This document shows, one piece after another, positions 53,101 to 60,633 of a stretch of 64,000 nt of DNA. Made by a program: the position numbers and the translations under genes. Below the pieces are notes generated by a model, which saw only the letters and a list, made by a program, of their open reading frames with translations, did no database searches and was not told the origin of the DNA. This DNA comes from Acidobacteriota bacterium (GTDB lineage Bacteria; Acidobacteriota; Terriglobia; Acidiferrales; UBA7541), in assembly GCA_003167215.1 (NCBI GenBank), contig PMTV01000015.1:49467-113466 (forward strand), in the 5' to 3' direction. Each line of letters begins with the position of its first letter. The stretch's first letter is position 1.

Positions 53101-54530
53101 AGCGGGTTTACTGGGTCGCGGCAGAAAAGACTTCTACATTTGCGGCGCTGTTTCCCGAGGCGCGTATGGATTCTGCGCTTCCGGAAATCGAAGCTCGTAA
53201 CGTTTCGCGAGAAGATGCGTTATTCGCGTCTGTCACTGGATGGATAGCCCACGTTGGCCCGATCACTGCCGCGGCTTTGAGTGATTTCCTGGGCTTCGCC
53301 ATTTCCGACGTCGACAAAACTTTCCTACGGCTGGAATCCGCCGGGTCCATCTTGCGTGGGCACTTCACGGACGGTTCGAGCGAAGAAACAGAGTGGTGCG
53401 AACGCCGCCTGCTCGCGCGGATTCACAAAATGACGCTCGGAGCACTTCGCAGCCAGATTCAACCAGCGACCGCGGCGCAATTCATGCGTTGGCTGCTGCG
53501 ATGGCAGCATGTTGCGCCTAGCAGCCAAGTCCTCGGAGAGCGGGGCACTTTGGAAGTTTTGCAGCAGTTGCAGGGTTACGAAGCGCCTGCCAACGCATGG
53601 GAGCGGCAAATCCTTAGCAGACGAATCGCGGACTACGATCCGCAAGCTCTCGATCGGCTCTGCCTCACCGGAGCGGTGGGCTGGGGCCGCCTTTCGCCGC
53701 ATCCTGCAACCTACGAAGATCAAAACAGCATCGGCCGTCGCGTAATTCCCACCAGTGTGGCTCCCATCGCGTTTTTCGTGCGTGAGGATTCAGACTGGAT
53801 GATTCCGCAGCATCCGGACGGAGAGACCCAGGATCCTCGCGCCCTGAGTCAGAATGCGCGCGATGCGCTGGGCTATCTTCGCCAGCGAGGAGCTTCCTTT
53901 TTTGCAGATCTCGTACGCGGCACGGGGAAATTGAAATCGGAGATGGAAACCGCCCTGTGGGAACTTGTCACGGCTGGAATGATCACGGCAGACGGCTTCG
54001 ACAATATTCGCGCGTTGATCGATCCCAAGCGCCGCTCCGGACAAGGACGCGGCCACAACTCGCGCCCGCGCCACAGCGTTGGCCGCTGGTCATTGCTATA
54101 CGCTCAGGAAACTCCCGATCGCGCCCGCATCGCCGACTCCACATGCTGGATGCTCCTCAAGCGCTACGGAGTGGTTTTTCGCGAAGTCGTTGCGCGTGAA
54201 ACGATTGTTCCGCGCTGGCGGGAACTGCTCATTGCTTTCCGCCGTCTGGAAGATCGAGGTGAAGTTCGAGGTGGCCGTTTTGTTAGTGGATTCATGGGAG
54301 AGCAATTCGCACTGCCCATGGCCGTAGAATCTCTCCGCGCAATGCGCAAGAGCGAACCTGTTGGTGAAACTGTCACGATTTCAGCGGCCGATCCCTTGAA
54401 TCTCGTGGGCATTCTAGTGCCGGGCGATCGCGTTTCCGCTATCTCCGGAAAAACCGTCACGTTCCGAGACGGAGTGGCGCTAGAGACAGACGACGCGGCA
54501 GCCCAATTCACAAATTCCATCGCCGTCTAA
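50178..54530 (+). CDS. lhr: Large ATP-dependent DNA helicase Lhr
   Basis: 1450 residues from the ATG at 50178 (MSETAFAVPSPTGLEW); an ATG at 50130 would add 16 atypical residues. SF2 helicase core: motif I 'CAPTGSGKTLAAF', motif II 'VDEIHAIADDKRG', motif III 'LSATQKPIE', motif VI 'QRIGRAGHWRG'. A winged-helix and beta-barrel Lhr core follows, then a long C-terminal half ('YGVVFREVV', 'RGGRFVSGFMGEQFALP' near the end) that matches full-length Lhr of about 1500 residues. Lhr unwinds 3'-tailed DNA and RNA:DNA hybrids and is linked to the mutasome response in mycobacteria. Here it is divergent from imuA. A DUF72 gene follows 39 bases downstream. Confidence 0.93.
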   Translation: MSETAFAVPSPTGLEWAHPLVQEWFVSKFGTPTEPQEQGWPHILGDKTTLICAPTGSGKTLAAFLACIDRLVRKALAGELEDKTEVLYISPLKALSNDIQKNLDTPLGEILLLARERGFLMPEIRTAVRTGDTLMHQRRAMQKRPPHILVTTPESLYILLTAAKSREILRTVKTVIVDEIHAIADDKRGAHLSLSLERLDALTGNRSTRIGLSATQKPIELIAHFLAGNERPGPAIVQISQRRHLDLVVEVPASELGPVASNEMWEEIYKRIADLVLANRSTLIFVNTRRLAERVGHHLAAILGQDAVASHHGSLSRLRRLSVEGKLKSGEIRALVATASLELGIDIGTVDLVCQIGSPRSIATALQRIGRAGHWRGAVPKGRLFATTRDELIECAALVRAINRLELDRILIPECPLDILAQQIVAACAADDWLEDDLFSLVRHAYPYRNLARKDFDEIIEMLSNGIAARRGRYGAYLHRDQVNNRLHGRRGARLAAITSGGAIPDNALYTVIAEPEHLVVGTVDEDFAVESLRGDIILLGNTSWRIRRVQSGSVSVEDAKGAAPSIPFWLGEAPSRTMELSEEIGEVRKKIDSLTEGVSSGYVRGTLPQAAAAVDWLKQECGLDRAGAEQAVEYIVTGRAVLRTVPTQDTVIAERFFDESGGMQLVIHAPFGGRINKAWGLALRKRFCRSFNFELQAAATDNGLNISLSDQHSFPLADVFHFLQSATVEPLLEQAVLASPIFTTRWRWVAGRALALLRFMGGKKVPPQIQRMRSEDLLAGVFPEALACQENIEGEIIIPDHPLARETMKEALTEAMDVEGLKNVLDRIASGAIRCIAVETPVPSQFSHEILNANPYAYLDDAPLEERRARAVEMRRMLPEAVLSEIGRLDPAAIAQIREEAWPDLRDADELHDVLQTLIAIPQPQISNSNSFGTNGPGGTPALQQLADKSAAQWMEYFALLNQAHRAARAFVGERVYWVAAEKTSTFAALFPEARMDSALPEIEARNVSREDALFASVTGWIAHVGPITAAALSDFLGFAISDVDKTFLRLESAGSILRGHFTDGSSEETEWCERRLLARIHKMTLGALRSQIQPATAAQFMRWLLRWQHVAPSSQVLGERGTLEVLQQLQGYEAPANAWERQILSRRIADYDPQALDRLCLTGAVGWGRLSPHPATYEDQNSIGRRVIPTSVAPIAFFVREDSDWMIPQHPDGETQDPRALSQNARDALGYLRQRGASFFADLVRGTGKLKSEMETALWELVTAGMITADGFDNIRALIDPKRRSGQGRGHNSRPRHSVGRWSLLYAQETPDRARIADSTCWMLLKRYGVVFREVVARETIVPRWRELLIAFRRLEDRGEVRGGRFVSGFMGEQFALPMAVESLRAMRKSEPVGETVTISAADPLNLVGILVPGDRVSAISGKTVTFRDGVALETDDAAAQFTNSIAV

Positions 54531-54569
54531 ATCCCGGAATCGCGGCGTTTAGACGGGACTCGCGACGAA

Positions 54570-55478
54570 ATGAAAAAGAAAGCGACAAAAGTTCTTTCCG
54601 CAGGTAGAGTCCGCATCGGCATTTCGGGCTGGAGATATATTCCTTGGCGCCGAGTTTTTTATCCTGAGAAATTGACGCAGAAAAAAGAGCTCGCCTACGC
54701 CTCCGGAATGTTTCGATCGATTGAAATCAACGGCACGTTTTATTCGTTGCAGCGGCCCGAATATTTCGAGGCGTGGGCTGGCGAAACGCCTGCCGATTTC
54801 GTTTTCTCCGTAAAAGGGCCAAAGTTCATCACTCACGTTCGCCGCCTCGCGGATGTCGAAACGCCAATGTCCAACTTCATGGCTTCCGGCATTCTGTGCC
54901 TCGGCCCTAAGCTCGGACCCATTCTGTGGCAGCTCCCGCCCAATTTTAGTTTCGATGCGGAGAAGCTGAAAACATTTCTTAAAATCCTTCCACACGACAC
55001 GGAATCAGCCTGCGAGCTGGCCCGGCATCATGACAAATTCTTGAAGGGCAGGGCCGCGGTGAAATCGGACGCCAAGCGCCCGCTTCGTCATGCGATCGAG
55101 GTCCGGCATTCCAGTTTTGCTGTACCGGAATTCATCGAAATGCTGCGCGCTTACGATGTCGCGCTCGTCTGTGCCGACACCGTCGAATGGCCAAGAATGA
55201 TGGACCTCACTTCGGATTTCATGTATTGCCGCCTACACGGCTCGGAAGTTCTGTACGCCAGCGGCTACTCGGATGAGGCGCTGGACCAATGGGCCGTTCG
55301 CGTGAGCGACTGGGCGCGCGGCGCGGAGCCCGCCGAGGCCGAACGCGTTATACAGAGTTGCGGTCCGAAACTTCCCACCCGCGATGTTTTCGTCTATTTC
55401 GACAATGACGTAAAGGTGCGGGCGCCTTTCGACGCGAAGAGCTTGACTGAACGCGTTGACAAATTGCTCGCGCACTAA
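54570..55478 (+). CDS. DUF72 family protein
   Basis: 302 residues. TIM-barrel DUF72 signature: 'IGISGWRYIPWRRVFYPE', 'EINGTFYSLQRPEYFEAW', 'FSVKGPKFITH', 'GPILWQLPPNFSFD', 'AIEVRHSSF' and 'DFMYCRLHGS'. No catalytic role is established for the family. It lies 39 bases after lhr, so it is probably in the same transcript. A Lys/Arg-rich start (MKKKATKVLSAGRVRIG) could be trimmed by a later start, but none has a better ribosome binding site. Confidence 0.9.
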   Translation: MKKKATKVLSAGRVRIGISGWRYIPWRRVFYPEKLTQKKELAYASGMFRSIEINGTFYSLQRPEYFEAWAGETPADFVFSVKGPKFITHVRRLADVETPMSNFMASGILCLGPKLGPILWQLPPNFSFDAEKLKTFLKILPHDTESACELARHHDKFLKGRAAVKSDAKRPLRHAIEVRHSSFAVPEFIEMLRAYDVALVCADTVEWPRMMDLTSDFMYCRLHGSEVLYASGYSDEALDQWAVRVSDWARGAEPAEAERVIQSCGPKLPTRDVFVYFDNDVKVRAPFDAKSLTERVDKLLAH

Positions 55479-55517
55479 ACCAACCGCAACACATCGCACG
55501 GCAAAAACCCACAAATG

Positions 55518-55604
55518 TGGTGCCCAAGAGAGGACTCGAACCTCCACTCCCTTGCGGGAACTAGCTCCTGAAGCTAGCGCGTCTGCCAATTCCGCCACTT
55601 GGGC
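55518..55604 (-). tRNA. tRNA-Leu (anticodon CAG)
   Basis: Cloverleaf on the minus strand, 87 bases with the CCA encoded. The acceptor GCCCAAG pairs with CTTGGGC; the D-arm contains GGCGGAATTGGCAGACGC; anticodon stem CTAGC/GCTAG encloses TTCAGGA (anticodon CAG); the long variable arm (TTCCCGCAAGGGAGT) is typical of a class II leucine tRNA; the T-loop is GGTTCGAGTCC. Confidence 0.96.
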
Positions 55605-55758
55605 AATTCCTGCGGCAAAACAACGAGGCGCAACCATATTGCCGCGTGCCCCATAGTTTGTCAACGAAGCACACTTATCGGTTGGATATCTTGACCCCCA
55701 GCACGTATGACGCTTAGAGTAGTCGGACCGGCCCGGGAATTCAGTAGGGGGTAAAATT

Positions 55759-56100
55759 ATGGCAACCGCCCGCGCGATGATTGAGCGCCGCCGCGCCAGT
55801 CGCGTCTTGATCCGCATACCCGTAAAGGTTTTCAGCGATGGCACCCAAGGTCAGGGTCTGGACATGCCTGCCGAAGCGATCGCCGTCAGCCGCTTTGGGG
55901 CTTTGTTGCGGGCTCCTTTTTCTCCCACGCTTGGCTCGCGTATTGAGGTTTTGAACGGAATGTCTCAGGAAACCGAGGAATTTCGCGTGGTTCGGGTGAG
56001 AGATGCTAGCGACGGCATCTTCGAACTGGGTATCGAGATCCTATATCCCGCGCGAAACTTTTGGGGCGTGCACTTTCCCGACGAATGCTGTACCGCCTGA
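55759..56100 (+). CDS. PilZ-domain protein
   Basis: 113 residues. The N-terminal 'ERRRASRVLIRIPVKV' has the RxxxR arginine motif of c-di-GMP-binding PilZ domains. The second motif, (D/N)xSxxG, appears as 'AVSRFGALLR' with the acidic residue replaced by Ala, so affinity may be reduced. One small domain with no other partner. It follows tRNA-Leu on the opposite strand; GTAGGGGGTAAAATT precedes the ATG. Confidence 0.75.
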   Translation: MATARAMIERRRASRVLIRIPVKVFSDGTQGQGLDMPAEAIAVSRFGALLRAPFSPTLGSRIEVLNGMSQETEEFRVVRVRDASDGIFELGIEILYPARNFWGVHFPDECCTA

Positions 56101-56213
56101 CCTTCACCGTCACGGATAATGCTATAATCCCGCCAATATCACCTCAAACTGGGGCTCGCCTGGCCGGGTCATTCTTCGTATGGTCTTCGATGCCGGCGGG
56201 CAGGGAGGGGAGC

Positions 56214-56495
56214 ATGGAGCCGATTGGAACCACGCTTTTCACTTTGCTGGTCGTTTGGGCAGTGATTACCGCCGCGCTCATCTGCATGCTGATCTATCGC
56301 GGTACCCTCGAGACCCATGAGGAAGATCAAATCTTCCTCGACAAAGCTGGGGACTCCATGGCCCAAGAGCAGCGTCTCATCGTCGCACGGATTGAGAGAC
56401 TGGGCCTGCCAATCAAGCTGTTAATCACAGCTTCGGTTTTGCTGCTCCTGATCATCGCCGGGCTCTGGCTCTGGCAGGGATTCAAAAATTTCTGA
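56214..56495 (+). CDS. Small two-helix membrane protein
   Basis: 93 residues from the ATG at 56214, chosen for the strong GGGAGGGGAGC site. Two membrane helices (about 5-27 'FTLLVVWAVITAALICMLIY' and 68-88 'LLITASVLLLLIIAGLWLW') flank a charged loop (GTLETHEEDQIFLDKAGDSM). No family recognised. It starts 113 bases after the PilZ gene and may share its transcript. Confidence 0.65.
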   Translation: MEPIGTTLFTLLVVWAVITAALICMLIYRGTLETHEEDQIFLDKAGDSMAQEQRLIVARIERLGLPIKLLITASVLLLLIIAGLWLWQGFKNF

Positions 56496-56559
56496 GCGGA
56501 TCAGCGGTCAAACCAGCATCTGCCAGCCGTGAGCCAAGAAATTGCGTTTACTGATGTTT

Positions 56560-57180
56560 CTACGGTTTTGGCCCCGGCTGAGGAGTCGGCATCACTGGCG
56601 GTTGCGTTGAAGGCTGTGGCTGGGGTGACGCGGAGTAATCGCAGACCGGCGCTGTATGATTGTGGACGATCACCCAGTCATCACCCACCTTGTTGAGCAC
56701 CAGCGTCGTTTGTCCACGTAACGCGTATGGCTTGCCGTTCAAGACCGAGCTGAATTCCCACTGATACTCCGCCCAGGCCACATCCGCATGCACGAAGATG
56801 TACGTATTCCGCCGGATAAGCTGGACTGCGGGGAACGCCTTGCGCTGCTGCTGATACCCGGCCAGGTAATTCGGCCAGCCTACAATCGGCGGCCCATAAG
56901 TTCCGCTGACAAATGTCGCGTTGTCTGAATAATATTTATGCATGGCCTCGACATCTCCGGCCTGAAAAGCCCCCAGCATCTCCCCAATGTCGTGATCGAT
57001 TTGATCGGAAGCAGGAAGCGGTATTGCGGGCATCGGCGAAGTGTTGTCAGGCTTCTTGTTCTTGGTTTTTTGTGCCCATGCTCCTGTGGACACGGGCAAT
57101 ATTACGAGGATGGCGGCGAGGACTCGCAATCCATACCGTAAATTCCCTGGAGAACTAATCTGCGTTTTCCACATCGACAT
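56560..57180 (-). CDS. Exported SnoaL/NTF2-like (DUF4440-type) protein
   Basis: 206 residues with a signal peptide (VLAAILVILPVSTGAWAQ). The NTF2-like cone fold spans about 60-185: 'IGEMLGAFQAGDVEAMHKYY', 'ATFVSGTYGPPIVGWPNY', 'VAWAEYQWEFS', 'TTLVLNKVGDDWVIVHNHTA'. It is followed by a Pro/Gln/Thr-rich tail. Catalytic residues are not conserved across this superfamily, so no reaction is assigned. The start may be ATG 57180 or 57174. It stands alone downstream of the SUMF1-domain gene on the same strand. Confidence 0.75.
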   Translation of the reverse strand: MSMWKTQISSPGNLRYGLRVLAAILVILPVSTGAWAQKTKNKKPDNTSPMPAIPLPASDQIDHDIGEMLGAFQAGDVEAMHKYYSDNATFVSGTYGPPIVGWPNYLAGYQQQRKAFPAVQLIRRNTYIFVHADVAWAEYQWEFSSVLNGKPYALRGQTTLVLNKVGDDWVIVHNHTAPVCDYSASPQPQPSTQPPVMPTPQPGPKP

Positions 57181-57326
57181 TTTAGTGCGTCTCCCTCATT
57201 TTTCTTTCCAACCGGCGCCTCGGAGAATATCACGAAGGGAAAACCAAGCGTGGGTGAGACCTTGGAGCATGTGCTCAATAGCGAGGGCCGCTGCAGCGGA
57301 AATCGCCCCGAGCGAGGAATGCGCGG

Positions 57327-58112
57327 TCACTCAACAATGGTGTCGCAGCCCACCCGGAATCCGTAATCTGCGTACTGAAACTCGGGAGGAATACTTGACC
57401 GCGCTGCGCAGCGCGACACCTTGGTAAAATGCCGCCAAGAACCGCCTCGTGACGCTCGTCGTGCAGGCCCCGAATGTTTTGCTGCGGCAGGTGACGCGCA
57501 CCCCGCTGGGCCTTGAGGATTCCGTTCCGGCGACAGTCGATAATAATCCGCGTCAAACCAGTCCGCGCACCATTCGTGAACGTTTCCGCCAATATCGTAA
57601 AGTCCGTAGGCGTTGAACTCCGCGCGCCCTACCGGTTCTGGACCTGTTTTCCAACGCGCCGCATAATTCTCAAGGGATTCCGGTGGGTCGTCACCCCAGG
57701 GAAATTGTTTCTCTTCAAGACCGCCGCGCGCTGCATATTCCCACTCCGCTTCCGTAGGCAAGCGAAAGCGCCGCTGCGTTATCGCGCTGAGCCATTCGCA
57801 ATACGAGACGGAGTCAAACCAGGAAGGCGCCACCACGGGCTGCAAAGGATTGAAGAAATTGGGATCGTCCCAATGTAAAGGTTTGCGGTGGTGCGTGGCG
57901 GAGAGGAATTGCGCATACTCGGCGTTTGTCACTTGGCACGCGCCCAGCTCGAACGCATCTACCCAAACACGGTGCACTGGCCGTTCGTTATCCTGGCCCA
58001 CACCGCTGCCCATCAAGAACCAGCCTGCGGGAATCTGGACCACGCGAGGAGCGGCAAATTCTGCGCACCCGTACAAGTCCGCTGAGATCGGGTCAGTCTT
58101 TTGCGGCTGCAT
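57327..58112 (-). CDS. SUMF1/FGE-like domain protein
   Basis: 261 residues. The sulfatase-modifying-factor fold is clear: 'VQIPAGWFLMGSG', 'QVTNAEYAQFLS', 'RFRLPTEAEWEYAARGG', 'PWGDDPPES', 'DIGGNVHEWCADWF', 'RASRGGSW' and 'YADYGFRVG'. A true formylglycine-generating enzyme has two copper-binding Cys in CxxxxC; here only the second is present (SRCAARSS), the first position being Thr. It may therefore be a non-FGE member of the C-type-lectin-like family. No sulfatase gene is nearby and no signal peptide is seen. Its ATG lies 20 bases inside the PIG-L gene, in a different frame. Confidence 0.85.
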   Translation of the reverse strand: MQPQKTDPISADLYGCAEFAAPRVVQIPAGWFLMGSGVGQDNERPVHRVWVDAFELGACQVTNAEYAQFLSATHHRKPLHWDDPNFFNPLQPVVAPSWFDSVSYCEWLSAITQRRFRLPTEAEWEYAARGGLEEKQFPWGDDPPESLENYAARWKTGPEPVGRAEFNAYGLYDIGGNVHEWCADWFDADYYRLSPERNPQGPAGCASPAAAKHSGPARRASRGGSWRHFTKVSRCAARSSIPPEFQYADYGFRVGCDTIVE

Positions 58113-60633
58113 GTGGCGTTTGGCTCAGCAGATTGACGAATAGGCGGTAGGCACCCGTCACTCCCGCCGGAAGCTCGCGAAAAAACGACAAGCCGGTGTA
58201 AATGTAGAGACCTTTTCCGACCCGGGCGGACACCAGCGCTCCGGTGACCTCCGCCTCGTTGAAATCTTTTAGTCCAAGTAGGGCTTGGTAGCGCGGATCG
58301 AAGGTGCCCCAGAAATATAAGCCGCGCTCCTGTTCCCATCCCTGAAAATCGGCGAGCGAAATTTTGTTCGGCGAGGTCAGCAACGGGCTGTCCGGCACAA
58401 GAAACCTTACTGGAGAATTTGGATCGGTCACACGTGCAACTTTGTCGCCCATCTTCGCGGGAAACGGTGCGGGCAGCTCTTTGTCCCACGCGAAATCGCG
58501 CTGATATTGAACCAAAAGCGTTCCGCCTCGGTCCACATAGTCCAGCAGGCGCTGATTCGCGCGCAACAAATCGGGACGCAACTCGTAAGCGCGGATGCCC
58601 ACCGTGATCGCGTCGTACTGGCTCAAATCGCCGAAGGCCAACGCGACCTCATCGAGCAAATCCACCTGAATTCCAAGCTCGCGCAGAATTTCTGGAAGTG
58701 GATCATTTTCCGCGGCGATGTAACCCACTCGCAGATTAGGCGGGACGTTCAGATCGAGCACATGCACAGTCGCGTCGGCAGGCTCACTCCAATTGTGGGT
58801 CGAAAGCGTTGGAATCGGCTCAAGCGATGTTCGAAACGTCTCAGCGCCAATCTTCGCGTAGGGATGCAGCGCATAGGCCCCCGGCGACGTCCGGGCCGGC
58901 GGCGCTACAATAAAACGGATCAATTGGTCGCCGGTGGTTGCAAAATCCAGGGGTGCAATCGATTGCGCGTTCCATCCTCCCGGCGCATCCACTCCGACGT
59001 CAACCTTTTCGGGTTTTGTTCCGTGGTAGCGGATGCGCGCGAGTAACTTCACCGGCTCAGACGCGCGTTGTACTGGAACCATTACCTGCTGCGGCTCGAC
59101 CGTCAGCGTCACCGCCGGAACAAGATCGAGCGGATAGGTTGCGATGCCCGTCGTAGTTGCCTGCACAGATTCCACCGGCTTTTCGATCGTAAAGCGATAG
59201 GAACTCCACACTACCGTTAGCGCCACACGCACGAGAGGAGGCGGAAACGGCAAAATAGCATCCTCGGGGGAACTTGGCGCTTTCGCATCTCCTGGAATCG
59301 TCACGTTGAAGCGCTCGCTGTCGCTGCCATGCTTGGTTTCCTCTTTTGTGGTAGTCCAGCCTGGCGGCACTTGCAGACCCCCGCTTGCATCTAGCGTCCA
59401 CTTCACCGGTACGATCGGCTCGCCGCCGAATGTCACATCCACGGAAAAACTTTTCCCAGCCACGAGCTCATGGTGGTCTGCCTGCACTTCGAACGGAATC
59501 GCGACATCTTCCGCCAGCGCGTGATCGATCCGCTCGCTCACGCGTTGCAATTCCCACAGCGCGGACGCAGTTTCATCGTTGGCGCGGTTTGCCATCGCAT
59601 TTTTTGAAATTTCGTTTCTCAAGCTACCAATTTCCAACCCTGCCTGGGCCAGCGAAGTGGCGGCATCGGTCCGTGCCAGAGAACGTGCGGCCACAAGCGC
59701 AGCCTTTAAATCCGCGTCCGTAGCAGCCAGCCGTGTGGCCATAGCCGCTTGCAGCGAAGGGAATCGTGCGCTGAGCGACGTGAGGGGTTCCGCTAAAAGT
59801 TTGGCGTCGAATTTTCTGGAAGCGCCTTTCTCATTTTCCGCAACCAGATAAATAGGCCGCCGGAAAAACGCGTTGCCGAAGAACGCCGGCGTCCCCTGTG
59901 AACGGTGTTGCGCATGCCCTTCCATCCCCATTTCTGTATAGCTTTTTCCCCACAGCGGAGAAACAGAATTAACCGGCAACTCGACTGCCTCAGGGGAATT
60001 GTCTCGCGCCAGCCGGACCTCCAGGGTTACTTTCCATGGAACCAGCCCCTCGGAAATTTGCTTCGGGAACATTTTCGGATCGGCTGCCGCGGCCACCGCT
60101 TGTGGCGTCAGTATTCCGCTCGCTTGATGCTGTCCGTGTCCGGAATGCACTCCGCCCCAGCCGTTGATCACTACTTGCGGGCGGTACGTGCGAATGGCCC
60201 GGACCATGTCTTCCAGCGCGATGTTGTCCCAAATTTTCATCGTCTGGTCAGCGCTTTTCGAAAAACCGAAATCAGGCGCGCGCGTGAAAAATTGATGCAC
60301 GCCATAGTGCTCTCCGGCCGCGAGCAATTCTTCCGTGCGAATCACTCCTAGCTCGTCGCCCTGCTCCGGGCCGATGGCGTTCTGGCCTCCTTGGCCGCGC
60401 GTGAGCGTCAGCAATCCCACGTCCGCGTTCAGTCCGCGCGAAAGATAGGTCAGCAGGCTCGACCATTCATCGTCCGGATGCGCTGTCACAAAAAGGATTC
60501 GCGTAGTCACTCGCGATTTATTGATGGCCTCGACGGTATCGGCGAGCGACTGCGCAGCCACTCGCGGAACTGCGGATATCACTGCCAAACCCGCCAAAAT
60601 GATTGCGGGCCAAATTGTTTGCCACCGCTTCAT
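58093..60633 (-). CDS. Large secreted PIG-L family deacetylase
   Basis: 846 residues from the ATG at 60633, chosen for AGGAGG 7 bases upstream, a following signal peptide (IILAGLAVISAVPRVAAQ) and its ATGA overlap with the permease stop; an open frame continues to 60888 but looks non-coding. The PIG-L domain (about 40-280) has AHPDDE (51-56) and 'HSGHGQHQASG', the zinc ligands and catalytic Asp of GlcNAc de-N-acetylases. The remaining 550 residues contain beta-sandwich-like segments and a glutamine-amidotransferase-like portion near the C-terminus ('YDAITVGIRAYELRPDLL', 'YVDRGGTLLVQYQRDF'). Substrate not known; periplasmic sugar-amide hydrolysis is inferred. Confidence 0.88.
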   Translation of the reverse strand: MKRWQTIWPAIILAGLAVISAVPRVAAQSLADTVEAINKSRVTTRILFVTAHPDDEWSSLLTYLSRGLNADVGLLTLTRGQGGQNAIGPEQGDELGVIRTEELLAAGEHYGVHQFFTRAPDFGFSKSADQTMKIWDNIALEDMVRAIRTYRPQVVINGWGGVHSGHGQHQASGILTPQAVAAAADPKMFPKQISEGLVPWKVTLEVRLARDNSPEAVELPVNSVSPLWGKSYTEMGMEGHAQHRSQGTPAFFGNAFFRRPIYLVAENEKGASRKFDAKLLAEPLTSLSARFPSLQAAMATRLAATDADLKAALVAARSLARTDAATSLAQAGLEIGSLRNEISKNAMANRANDETASALWELQRVSERIDHALAEDVAIPFEVQADHHELVAGKSFSVDVTFGGEPIVPVKWTLDASGGLQVPPGWTTTKEETKHGSDSERFNVTIPGDAKAPSSPEDAILPFPPPLVRVALTVVWSSYRFTIEKPVESVQATTTGIATYPLDLVPAVTLTVEPQQVMVPVQRASEPVKLLARIRYHGTKPEKVDVGVDAPGGWNAQSIAPLDFATTGDQLIRFIVAPPARTSPGAYALHPYAKIGAETFRTSLEPIPTLSTHNWSEPADATVHVLDLNVPPNLRVGYIAAENDPLPEILRELGIQVDLLDEVALAFGDLSQYDAITVGIRAYELRPDLLRANQRLLDYVDRGGTLLVQYQRDFAWDKELPAPFPAKMGDKVARVTDPNSPVRFLVPDSPLLTSPNKISLADFQGWEQERGLYFWGTFDPRYQALLGLKDFNEAEVTGALVSARVGKGLYIYTGLSFFRELPAGVTGAYRLFVNLLSQTPHAAAKD

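Noticed and set aside
57327..58112. Active formylglycine-generating enzyme
   Set aside because: One of the two copper-ligating Cys is missing and no sulfatase gene is nearby.
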